Both the position numbers and the translations under genes were made by a program. Source: Pachyseris speciosa (Eukaryota > Cnidaria > Anthozoa > Scleractinia > Pachyseridae). Taken from it: a stretch of 64,000 nt of DNA. Position 1 is the first letter of the stretch. Every line of letters starts with the position of its first letter. The stretch lies in assembly GCA_016490735.1 (NCBI GenBank), contig JAEMWC010000653.1:442001-506000 (forward strand), given 5' to 3'. Positions 39,382 to 46,920 of this stretch are shown here, in pieces. The notes beneath the pieces are model-generated. The model was not told where the DNA came from. It searched no databases and saw nothing but the letters and a program-made list of their open reading frames with translations.

Positions 39382-40167
39382 ATGACAGAAATTTCATTAC
39401 GATTCAACTGTAAAAACAGAGACAAAATTGGTGTCAGTAAGAGTCATGATTTTGAAAAAAGATTCAATACACCTCTTAAATTAACGAATGATTTGAAATA
39501 TGAAATGGCTGTGAATGTTATCAATATGACATACAGTTGGTACAATATCAGAGATATTTTTGGGAATAATCAAATTAAATACAGCTATGACAAAGGTGTA
39601 AACTGGGAAACAATAACATTCGTTGACGGAATGTATTCATACGACGATATCAATAGTTACATTCATGAGTATATGAGTAAAAATAGCCATGTACTGAATC
39701 CATCTGAAACAGACAAATCAAAATTCAAGTATGGTATTAACATGTATTTCGTTTTGTCAACATATCGCATTTTGATTGAACTTGATGAAAACTATCGAGT
39801 GGATCTGAGAAATCTTGATTTCAGAAAACTTATCGGTTTCGATTCAAAATTAGTTTCAGCCACAGAATATGGAACAAATCTACCTGATATTACAAGAGGA
39901 GTAGATGAAATTTATATCAATTGTGATATGGTGATAGATAGCATTGTTGATGGAAATAGCACAAATACAATCGCAGTTATACCAGTCACAGATCTCGTTA
40001 GAAGTTTACCTTTCACTTACAAACCTCGTTTTCTTTCATGGAATCCTGTCTCAACACATACAATCAGCTCAATACGCTTTTATGTCACAGACTCTTCTAG
40101 AGCTCCAGTCGATTTAAATGGGATAGATTGGTATATTGAGTTATTCTTGAGAGGTGTGGAATTATAA
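39382..40167 (+). CDS. Minor capsid (penton-like) protein
   Basis: 261 residues, intact. The C-terminal region carries the features I recognise from Polinton and adinto-like minor capsid proteins: LPFTYKPRFLSWNPVSTHTI, then SSIRFYVTDSSRAPVDLNGI and DWYIELFLR. It is expected to adopt a single jelly-roll and form the pentons at icosahedral vertices. It starts directly after the coiled-coil gene and is followed by the small basic AT-hook gene and the major capsid gene, the usual morphogenesis order. A TTATCTAA box lies 11 nt upstream of the ATG. Confidence 0.88.
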   Translation: MTEISLRFNCKNRDKIGVSKSHDFEKRFNTPLKLTNDLKYEMAVNVINMTYSWYNIRDIFGNNQIKYSYDKGVNWETITFVDGMYSYDDINSYIHEYMSKNSHVLNPSETDKSKFKYGINMYFVLSTYRILIELDENYRVDLRNLDFRKLIGFDSKLVSATEYGTNLPDITRGVDEIYINCDMVIDSIVDGNSTNTIAVIPVTDLVRSLPFTYKPRFLSWNPVSTHTISSIRFYVTDSSRAPVDLNGIDWYIELFLRGVEL

Positions 40168-40180
40168 AACCTAATAGTAT

Positions 40181-40423
40181 ATGAAACGGTTTGAGTTTAA
40201 AAAATATGAACAACATGGTGAAGGTGTCATGACTGACATTATCAAAACAGCTGGAAAAAAAGCAGCCACAACAATTGGTGAACATGCTGGCAAAAAAGCT
40301 GGTGACAAAATCATAGAACTTTTGAAAAAGAGAAAAAGTGGAAACAAGAGTGGAACTGAGAGTGTGAGCCAGACTGGTGGTTTAATCAAAAGAAAGAGAG
40401 GCCGACCGCGTAAAATCAAATAA
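40181..40423 (+). CDS. Small basic protein with an AT-hook-like tail
   Basis: 80 residues, strongly basic. An N-terminal Gly/Lys region with an amphipathic helix (TDIIKTAGKKAATTIGEHAG, then KKAGDKIIELLKKRK) leads to a C-terminal KRKRGRPRKIK. The GRPRK core is an AT-hook-like DNA-binding motif. It could condense DNA in the capsid, in the manner of small adenoviral core peptides, or act in membrane disruption by its helix; both are inference. It is 13 nt after the penton stop and 22 nt before the major capsid start, with no clear TWNTCTAA box of its own. Confidence 0.65.
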   Translation: MKRFEFKKYEQHGEGVMTDIIKTAGKKAATTIGEHAGKKAGDKIIELLKKRKSGNKSGTESVSQTGGLIKRKRGRPRKIK

Positions 40424-40426
40424 CTT

Positions 40427-40434
40427 TTATCTAA
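40427..40434 (+). promoter_or_regulatory. TTATCTAA box upstream of the major capsid gene
   Basis: TTTTATCTAACACAATAATAT precedes the ATG at 40446. The box ends 11 nt before it. Confidence 0.55.
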
Positions 40435-40445
40435 CACAATAATAT

Positions 40446-41733
40446 ATGTCAAACTATCGTGACTCAAAATATATCGAACGATATGAAGATGAGTGTTCGA
40501 ACTAGAGACAGCACTTAATACTGTAGTAGCAAATAATGCTCATCAGAGGAAAACAGGTTACCGTTTCGTTGTTGATAACAGTGGAGAGACTACACCATTT
40601 GATTGATACAATGCCCGTTTTAATGTTATTTTCTTTGAAAATAAGCTTGCAGATGGAGCTGACATTGCTGGTGCAGATCGAAATGGTATTGTTAATTCAG
40701 TTCACGCTCTTATTAACACCATTAATGTGAAAATGAATGGTCTTGATGTTTATGAATGCCGTGATGTAAACCAAGCCACAAATATTAAGTCATTGCTTGA
40801 GTATTCACAGGGTTATGCTGTAAGTCAGGGAACCAATGAGTTCTTCTATCTTGACACCAGTAGAGGCGCTAAAACAGAGTAGCACAAGCTGCTTATAACA
40901 AAGGATTCTCAGATCGTAAAGCTTTACTTAATGGTGGTGGTGAAGTAAATGCAGAGATAGCATTGAACAGATACGGTTTTTTCAAGAGCTTTTGGGATGA
41001 ACTCATGCCTAACTCAAAAGTAGAGGTGAACCTGACACTTGAGAGTGATGACAATATGATTTGGCAAGCTACTGATGAATGTCGTGTGATACTAACTAAA
41101 TTCCAGCTAATAGTTCCTCGCATTATTTTTAATTCTGCGGGAAAGTCCTTATACATGAGTAAGTATCTTGACAACAGAAAGTGGACTTACATGAGAGAAA
41201 TGGTTGAGAGAGGCAATTCAACAAGACAACAGACTGCCAATTTCCGTATTTCCACAGGAATAAACAAACCCAGGCATGTCTTTGTATTCATCATCAATGA
41301 TGACAATGATTCGTCTCAGACAGCCAATAAATTCTTGTACAACACATTTTCAGTTGCAAATAACCGAACTTTGACTGATTGTTATCTTGAGGTTGGCAAT
41401 GGTAATGATTATCCAGAGGTTCATTATAAACCATCAACAGAACCAACAAGAGTATTCAGAGATGTTTTGAAATATGTTCAAGCTGTAAATGATTTCAGTG
41501 AAAGTACCCTTCTCACAAGAGGAAACTTCGGTACAATATTCCCTTTCATTTACTTTGATCTGACAAAACAGAAGCAGGACTTAAAAGATGGAATGACAAA
41601 ACTGACTTTCAAATACACTTTGAGTGATGGAACAAATGCTGATTACAGTGTGTATGCATTGGTCCTCTATGAGCAGGATATTGAGATGAGAAAGACTGAT
41701 GGAAAATTAATTCTGAGATCAATAAATAAATAA
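40446..41733 (+). pseudogene. Major capsid protein (double jelly-roll), broken in its first third
   Basis: The long intact part (from about 40879, and the open frame 40963-41733) encodes the C-terminal two thirds of a Polinton-type major capsid protein, for example YGFFKSFWDELMPNSKVEVN, DECRVILTKFQLIVPRI and FKYTLSDGTNADYSVYALVL. The start at 40446 is preceded by the late-type box. The first third is disrupted: TAG at 40503-40505, a change of reading frame before about 40600, TGA at 40604-40606, and a further frame change at an A run near 40871-40879. The total span of about 430 codons fits the family. Because the capsid shell cannot be made from this copy, the element is probably virion-deficient unless complemented. 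The homopolymer change could be an error, but the two in-frame stops probably are not. Confidence 0.8.
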
Positions 41734-41825
41734 TTAAATAAATTAATTAAATAAATTAAATTAAATAAATAATTAAATTAAATGATTGTTTGTATTAAAT
41801 ACAATTTAGTATAAACATATATTAT
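41734..41825. other. AT-rich spacer with AAATTAAATAAATT repeats
   Basis: Short TAAATAAATTAA-type repeats between the major capsid stop and the next ATG. No TWNTCTAA box before 41826. Confidence 0.6.
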
Positions 41826-42689
41826 ATGACTACTTATCATCCACATGGTGTGAGACTATCAAAAGGTCAGAAACAAAAGCTAGCAAAAGCTTATGCAACA
41901 AATTCACCTGTAACAATAAGGTTATCGCATAATGAATTAACAGGTAATGATCAACTGATGTTGACCAAAAGACAAATCAACAAACTGATTAAATCAAGTA
42001 GATCAGGAAAAGGTTCAGACATCAAGATATCAAAAAATCAAATCAGAAAAGCTGTTGTAGAAGGAGGTTCTCTTTGGTCCAGTCTTTTTTCACTTGGAAC
42101 AAGACTATTGCCTTATGCAGGTAAAGCAGTAGCTAAAGCGGCTCCAGCATTGGCTACAGGTGCTCTTTCCTCATTAGCAAGTCTCGGTGTTGATAAACTA
42201 TTTGGGAAGAAACAAAGTGGAGGATTTCTTATTCCTAATGCCAATTTATCCCAATTATTGAATGTAGGAAATTTATTGAATACGAGACAGATGGCAGATA
42301 TTATTCAAAAAATGCAGTATGGTGGAGACGTTGTTATCAAACCAACAAAAGCGCAGACTGGAAAGGGTATTGGAACAATACTCGCCAGTATTGGAATTCC
42401 TTTGGCCATAGAAGCAATTAGAAAATTAACTGGAAAAGGATTGCATGTTGAAAGCAGCCGTCCAAGACGGTCATTACCAGTTCATGTTCCAGATTCCATT
42501 GCAATAAATAAAAATAAAAGTGGTGGGAAACATGCTATGATTCCATGGCAATCCCCTCCTGTTTTTGGTACATGGGATAACCCAATAGGCATGGGAATGA
42601 AAAAAAAAAGAAAAACCAAAGGAAAAGGACTTCTACTGGGCAAAAACAGTCCATTCAATTCAATCCCCATACTAGGAACCATTTTGTAA
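41826..42689 (+). CDS. Conserved Polinton basic/hydrophobic protein (pVI/pX-like candidate)
   Basis: 287 residues. The N-terminal 75 residues are basic and regular (HGVRLSKGQKQKLAKAYATN, then LMLTKRQINKLIK). An Ala-rich amphipathic central region (AGKAVAKAAPALATGALSSL) and a second hydrophobic segment (IGTILASIGIPLAIEAIRKL) follow. The end is very basic and terminates LLLGKNSPFNSIPILGTIL. I recognise this overall form as a common, formally uncharacterised protein in cnidarian Polintons. A role as an internal, membrane-lytic or core protein comparable to adenoviral pVI or pX has been discussed for such proteins, and protease cleavage would be expected. Its 3' end overlaps the open frame of the protease by more than 50 nt in another frame. 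Confidence 0.7.
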   Translation: MTTYHPHGVRLSKGQKQKLAKAYATNSPVTIRLSHNELTGNDQLMLTKRQINKLIKSSRSGKGSDIKISKNQIRKAVVEGGSLWSSLFSLGTRLLPYAGKAVAKAAPALATGALSSLASLGVDKLFGKKQSGGFLIPNANLSQLLNVGNLLNTRQMADIIQKMQYGGDVVIKPTKAQTGKGIGTILASIGIPLAIEAIRKLTGKGLHVESSRPRRSLPVHVPDSIAINKNKSGGKHAMIPWQSPPVFGTWDNPIGMGMKKKRKTKGKGLLLGKNSPFNSIPILGTIL

Positions 42690-43138
42690 ACAAACCCTTA
42701 TCCAACTTTGATTTAATCAATTGGGTGAAACAACTTGGAATAAAACATTTTAGAGGAGTATTTTCAAGAGACAATCTGCCGAGACAAATCAAAAACAATG
42801 AATGTGGGATAGTCAATCTCGACAGTCAGATTGGACCTGGTACTCACTGGGTATGTTATCGAATTGGTGATAGATACTGTGAATACTTTGACTCATTTGG
42901 TTTAATGATGCCAACAGAAGTACAGAAATACATGGCTACAAGTGGAAAACAACTTGAATACTCTGGAGATGAGATACAAGAAAGGGATTCAGTATTGTGT
43001 GGATATTGGTGTTTGTACTATCTTCTTGAGAGACAGAATGGTAAATCGATTCTGAACACAATACATAATGCTGATTTTGATCCCACAGACACAAGTGTCA
43101 ATCACAGATTCATCATAGACTACTTTAAAAATATCTAA
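42690..43138 (+). CDS. Adenain-like cysteine protease (ULP1/C5 type)
   Basis: At least 138 residues. It shows GPGTHWVCYR (catalytic His), YFDSFG (catalytic Asp) and SVLCGYWCLYYL (catalytic Cys in a C-G-x-x-C setting), in the order and spacing of adenoviral and Polinton maturation proteases. It would process capsid and core precursors. The frame is open upstream into the 3' end of the previous gene, with family-like sequence (NKPLSNFDLINWVKQLGIKH) before 42725 but no ATG. The apparent start at 42725 is a GTG inside the domain, so the true start may be lost, or expression may rely on the preceding gene. I give 42690 as the approximate beginning of the conserved sequence. Confidence 0.88.
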
Positions 43139-43150
43139 CTTAATGGTATA

Positions 43151-44009
43151 ATGGTAAAATCATATTGTGTGAAACAGAAGAAGGTCACTGAATGTGTACC
43201 AGGAAGTGAAAGATATCAGAAGACTTAAAATGGTCGAACTGTGATGAAATGTACTTGTGCTGAGTGTGGAATAACAAAGACTAAATTTGTCAGAAATCGG
43301 GGAAACTAATTAGCCCGTCTGAAGGGGCGGGCATAGGATCAACATTATTAACAACTGGATTAGATTTGCTTGGTCATGCGGCTCCAATGATTGGTAAAAA
43401 GGCATTGCAAGCTGGAAGATATTATGCTTCAGAAGCTCTAAGAAATCCAAAAAATCAACAGTATTTGATTGACAAAGGACTTTCCCTAGCAAAGCCAGCT
43501 ATTAGTTCAGTTGGAAAAAAGCATTATTTGATTTAAGTACAAAAATACGTCCAAAGCGTGCTGATAAGAGACAAACCCATAAAACAGATATCAAGGGTAT
43601 TGATTATACGCGTGGTGGTGCTATTGATATTCATAAGGTTATTGGCAAGCTTCCTAAACCAAAAAGTGGACGGACACCCGGAAAGTATAAATACATGGGA
43701 CCTTATAATCCCCTCGATAAACAGTTAGAGTATGATAAAAACACAGGTGAGGTCACAAAATGGTATGTCCAACCTTACAACAAGGTAGATGAAATAGCAG
43801 CATATCACGATATATGTTATGATATGGGAAAAAATAAAGGTGATTGTGACAAAACAATGGTCGAGTCACTTGATCTAATACCATATGGTGAGATGCCAAA
43901 ATGGGGTCAAACAGCCAGATTCTTAATTGACAAAAAACAGAAATTAGGTCTTGGTGTTTCAAAAAACGGAAAAAGCCGTCGAGTGAAGAAAACTGGCAAG
44001 AAAAACTAG
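43151..44009 (+). pseudogene. Zinc-ribbon (DUF5679-like) plus PLA2-domain protein, broken
   Basis: Three pieces in three frames, in order. The first, from the ATG at 43151, has paired cysteines (YCVKQKK; KCTCAECGITKTKF) resembling the DUF5679 zinc ribbon, and is cut by TAA at 43226-43228. The second, about 43312-43540, is an amphipathic, glycine-rich segment. The third, from about 43525, with a long open frame from 43695, carries a PLA2-like region with MGPYNPL and DEIAAYHDICYDMG, that is the His-Asp dyad followed by Tyr and by a cysteine. Frame changes lie near 43290-43312 and at an A run near 43517-43525. In parvoviruses and adinto-like elements such domains aid membrane penetration during entry (family knowledge). 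Its 3' end overlaps the open frame of the integrase. Confidence 0.72.
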
Positions 44010-44926
44010 CTGATGAATTACATGCACCCATAAAACGAAATTTCACTCGGCGGCGTGTGATTGTGAATAAAATTGATGAAATATGGGCAAGTGATCTAGT
44101 TGAAATGCAACAGTTCAGTAAATGGAATAAAGGTTATCGATATCTTCTTATGGTTATTGATGTCTTCAGCAAATATGGTTGGATTGTCCCATTGAAGGAT
44201 AAGAAAGGTGAATCTGTCACTGAAGCATTCAAAACAATATTCAAGGAAGGCAGAAAACCACAGTATTTATGGGTCGACAAGGGAAAAGAGTTTTACAACA
44301 AACACTTGAAGGACTTGCTAGAGAAACATAGTGTACAGATGTACTCAACTGAGAATGAAGAGAAGTCATCAGTAGTTGAAAGATGGAATAGGACAATGAA
44401 GTCCAAAATGTGGAAGCAGTTCACTGTTCAAGGTAATACACAGTATTTAGACATGTTACCAAAATTAGTGAAACAGTATAATAATACCAAACATTCAAGC
44501 ACAAAGATGACACCCGTTGAAGCATCTGATAAGAGGAATGAAGGAATAGTGTACTTCAATTTGTATGGTGATATGAAAACATTAAAACAGAAACCGAAAT
44601 TCAAAATAGGTGACAAGGTCCGAATATCTAAGTATAAACGGAATGTGTTCGACAAGGGCTATACACCAAATTGGACTGAAGAAGTGTTTACAGTTGATAA
44701 AATCCAATACACTAATCCAATCACTTACAAAATAAAGGATCTGAAAGGTGAAGATATTGAAGGGAGTTTTTATGAAGCTGAATTATTAAAAGCCAGACAG
44801 GATGTATTCCGTATTGATAAAGTCATTCGCAGAGATTACAAGAAGAAACAAGCATTGGTGAAGTGGAAGGGTTACAGTGACGAATTTAACAGTTGGATAC
44901 CGTTCAAGGATTTAAAAGACATATGA
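43990..44926 (+). CDS. Retroviral-type integrase with C-terminal chromodomain
   Basis: The open frame from 44057 has 289 codons and extends without a stop up to 43931, but no ATG occurs there. Conserved N-terminal sequence (WQEKLADELHAPIKRNFTRR) begins near 43994, inside the end of the PLA2 gene. The catalytic triad is visible: D in ASDLVEMQ (residue 13 counted from 44057), D in LWVDKGKEF (74) and E in SVVERWNRT (108), with 33 residues between the last two. After an SH3-like region a chromodomain follows (FRIDKVIRRDYKK ... ALVKWKGYSDEFNSWIPF). This enzyme inserts the element with a 6-bp staggered cut, matching the observed TACATA duplication. The chromodomain may target chromatin. The core is intact; the missing start may be a lesion. 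Confidence 0.93.
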
Positions 44927-44944
44927 AATTGTTTTAAGAGAAAA

Positions 44945-44952
44945 TTATCTAA
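44945..44952 (+). promoter_or_regulatory. Orphan TTATCTAA box
   Basis: TTATCTAACATATATG resembles the boxes upstream of the morphogenesis genes, but the ATG that follows is immediately closed by TGA. It may be the remains of a lost gene start or may drive the following Bro-N gene at 45086. Confidence 0.35.
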
Positions 44953-45085
44953 CATATATGTGAAGGAGACCTACAGTATATCTGTTATTTGCTATTATGT
45001 AGCCAAGAATATTATTGTTCCTGGCTATTTAAAACACAGGTCAAAAATTAATTAAAAATAAAAAATAAATTACTATAATATACAA

Positions 45086-46087
45086 ATGCAAAAATATTCC
45101 TACAATAATAAAGAATTGGATGTGTCAATAGATTGTTATCTTGATGACAACAATGAGATTTGGTTCAGAGGTAGAGACATAGCTTCTATTCTTGACTATA
45201 AAAATCCACAAAAAGCAATCAAGGATCATGTTTTATCTGATGACAGAATCTTAAGAGACCACAAAATCAGCATAAATTCACGATGTAACAAAACGTTACC
45301 TCGTGCTGAGGCCACTGATTCACGATGTAACAAAACGTTACCTCGTGCTGAGGCCACTGATTCACGATGTAACAAAACGTTACATCGTGCTGAGGCCACT
45401 GATTCACGATGTAACAAAACGGTCCCTCGTGCTGAGGCCACTGATTCACGATGTAACAAAACGTTACATCGTGCTGAGGCCACTGATTCACGATGTAACA
45501 AAACGTTACCTCGTGCTGAGACCATTGAAAAAACCTTCAAATGTTTCTTCATAAATGAATCTGGACTTTATTCACTAATACTGTCCTCTAAAAAACAGGA
45601 AGCAGTAAAATTCAAACATTGGGTTACATCGAAAGTATTACCATCAATCAGAAAACAAGGATATTACAAGCAGTTTAATGATAGAAGTAATAACATGCTG
45701 ATGATTGAAAGTGAAAATGATCTACACTGCAAGATTGTATCATTCATCAGAAAAAAATATGAAGATGCTTTAATGATTGTCGGTCTAGGTGAAAATCAAA
45801 TAAATTCTAACATGAGAATCAGAAGTTATAACAAAGGATATATGGCTGGTCAGTGTGATTTGATGTTGTTGAATCCCACTAGAAAATGCAATGCTCTTTG
45901 TCTTGAATTTAAAAGCCCAACAGGTGTGTATAAAGTGTCAGACAAACAGTCTGATATGAAGCTAATGTATGAGAAAAACAAATGCAAATACCTCATGAGC
46001 AATTGTTTCGAAGATTTGATCCACGAAATAACCAAACACATGGAAGAAAGCAAATTATACTTATCAAGAAGGGTGAAGAACAATTAA
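45086..46087 (+). CDS. Bro-N domain protein with VRR-type nuclease domain and internal tandem repeat
   Basis: 333 residues. Residues 1-60 (YLDDNNEIWFRGRDIASILD) and 150-195 (FFINESGLYSLILSSKKQEA, then VKFKHWVTSKVLPSIRKQGY) form a Bro-N domain, the DNA-binding module of baculovirus BRO and phage antirepressor-like proteins. It is split by about six copies of a 14-residue repeat (DSRCNKTLPRAEAT). The C-terminal third has MAGQCDLMLLNP and CLEFKSPTG, the D and E-x-K of a PD-(D/E)xK nuclease, most like VRR-NUC. It may therefore bind and cut or process DNA during replication (inference). The frame is intact through the repeat, since the unit is 42 bp. Confidence 0.72.
   Translation: MQKYSYNNKELDVSIDCYLDDNNEIWFRGRDIASILDYKNPQKAIKDHVLSDDRILRDHKISINSRCNKTLPRAEATDSRCNKTLPRAEATDSRCNKTLHRAEATDSRCNKTVPRAEATDSRCNKTLHRAEATDSRCNKTLPRAETIEKTFKCFFINESGLYSLILSSKKQEAVKFKHWVTSKVLPSIRKQGYYKQFNDRSNNMLMIESENDLHCKIVSFIRKKYEDALMIVGLGENQINSNMRIRSYNKGYMAGQCDLMLLNPTRKCNALCLEFKSPTGVYKVSDKQSDMKLMYEKNKCKYLMSNCFEDLIHEITKHMEESKLYLSRRVKNN
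45280..45525. repeat. 42-bp tandem repeat, about 6 units, in frame
   Basis: Units read CACGATGTAACAAAACGTTA / CCTCGTGCTGAGGCCACTGATT with small changes (ACCTCG, ACATCG, GTCCCTCG). Each contains the short hairpin GTAAC-AAAAC-GTTAC. It encodes DSRCNKT[L/V][P/H]RAEAT. The complementary strand is also open throughout. Confidence 0.9.
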
Positions 46088-46830
46088 TTACACTTTTTAT
46101 TGTGATATTGTCTATTATTGTTTTTCATCACTTTATCACATCTTGGACATTTATACTCTTTGTTTGTCCATTTTTTCATTGACAACGCATGGCGACTCTT
46201 TTTGTCTTCATCGGGGACTCTCCTTGGTCTTTTATTAGCTGATTCAATATAATTGTCTGGTAGATCTTCTTTTTTAACATACTCAAATTTGTATGAACAA
46301 CCATCCTTCTTTGATTTACCTGATTTACGATAATCAACTCTATCACAAACTCTTTTTATAGTAGCATTACTTATATCAAGATGTCGTGAACAGCAATACA
46401 TACTACTAAAGTATGAAACTTCTTTTGTACCAACATTAGTCGCTTTCACACATCTTGGATTTTTCATAGTATTTTTAATATTTGAATAGTCACGATACTT
46501 AACAGATTTCAAAGTGTTTTCACTCTGTGTTATAAGCTGTAAATTACATAATCTGTTATCATCTTTTATGTTATTGATATGGTCAATGACTTTATTATCA
46601 GTTATCAGACCATTAAAACACTCCCAAATAAACCTATGTGTCAAGCATGTTTTATACCCTTTTTGACCATGTTTCCTGACACCACACAATAAATAACCTC
46701 TATTGTTCTCAGTTGTCTTCATAGGTACTTGTCTAATTATATTTATAATGTAACCATCTTCATTAGAAGCATACAAATTATAAATAGGGTGAATATAGTA
46801 AATACATCTATTTATTTCAATCTTACTCAT
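46084..46830 (-). CDS. HNH endonuclease with C-terminal zinc finger
   Basis: About 248 residues from the internal ATG at 46830 (an upstream start at 46878 is possible but less typical). The N-terminus resembles the NUMOD4-like modules of homing nucleases (YNLYASNEDGYI). It is followed by HRFIWECFNG and KVIDHINNIKDDNRLCNLQL, a classic HNH_3-type core with the metal-binding His and Asn. The middle is basic (NATIKRVCDRVDYRKSGKSK). The C-terminus has CPRCDKVM and HNKKC, a possible single zinc finger. It is likely a selfish or replication-linked nuclease of viral origin. It shares its last four nucleotides with the end of the Bro-N gene (convergent), and is transcribed away from the polymerase gene. 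Confidence 0.85.
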   Translation of the reverse strand: MSKIEINRCIYYIHPIYNLYASNEDGYIINIIRQVPMKTTENNRGYLLCGVRKHGQKGYKTCLTHRFIWECFNGLITDNKVIDHINNIKDDNRLCNLQLITQSENTLKSVKYRDYSNIKNTMKNPRCVKATNVGTKEVSYFSSMYCCSRHLDISNATIKRVCDRVDYRKSGKSKKDGCSYKFEYVKKEDLPDNYIESANKRPRRVPDEDKKSRHALSMKKWTNKEYKCPRCDKVMKNNNRQYHNKKCN

Positions 46831-46900
46831 TATAATATAGTTTACATAATATTTCTTTAAAACAATTTTTATGCGCAATCATTTAAAAACATATAAATTA

Positions 46901-46908
46901 TTATCTAA
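46901..46908 (+). promoter_or_regulatory. TTATCTAA box upstream of the polymerase gene
   Basis: TTATCTAATTATAATATAAG precedes the ATG at 46921. The box ends 12 nt before it. Confidence 0.5.
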
Positions 46909-46920
46909 TTATAATATAAG

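Noticed and set aside
42725..42727. GTG start for the protease
   Set aside because: Conserved family sequence continues upstream of it, and alternative start codons are not expected in a eukaryotic nuclear context.
43143..43145. A short ATG/TGA-like start before the zinc-ribbon gene
   Set aside because: The ATG at 43151 gives the conserved zinc-ribbon start; the earlier triplets do not form a frame into it.
45226..45554. Open frames on both strands across the 42-bp repeat
   Set aside because: They exist only because the unit length is divisible by three; the Bro-N frame is the one that continues into conserved domains on both sides.
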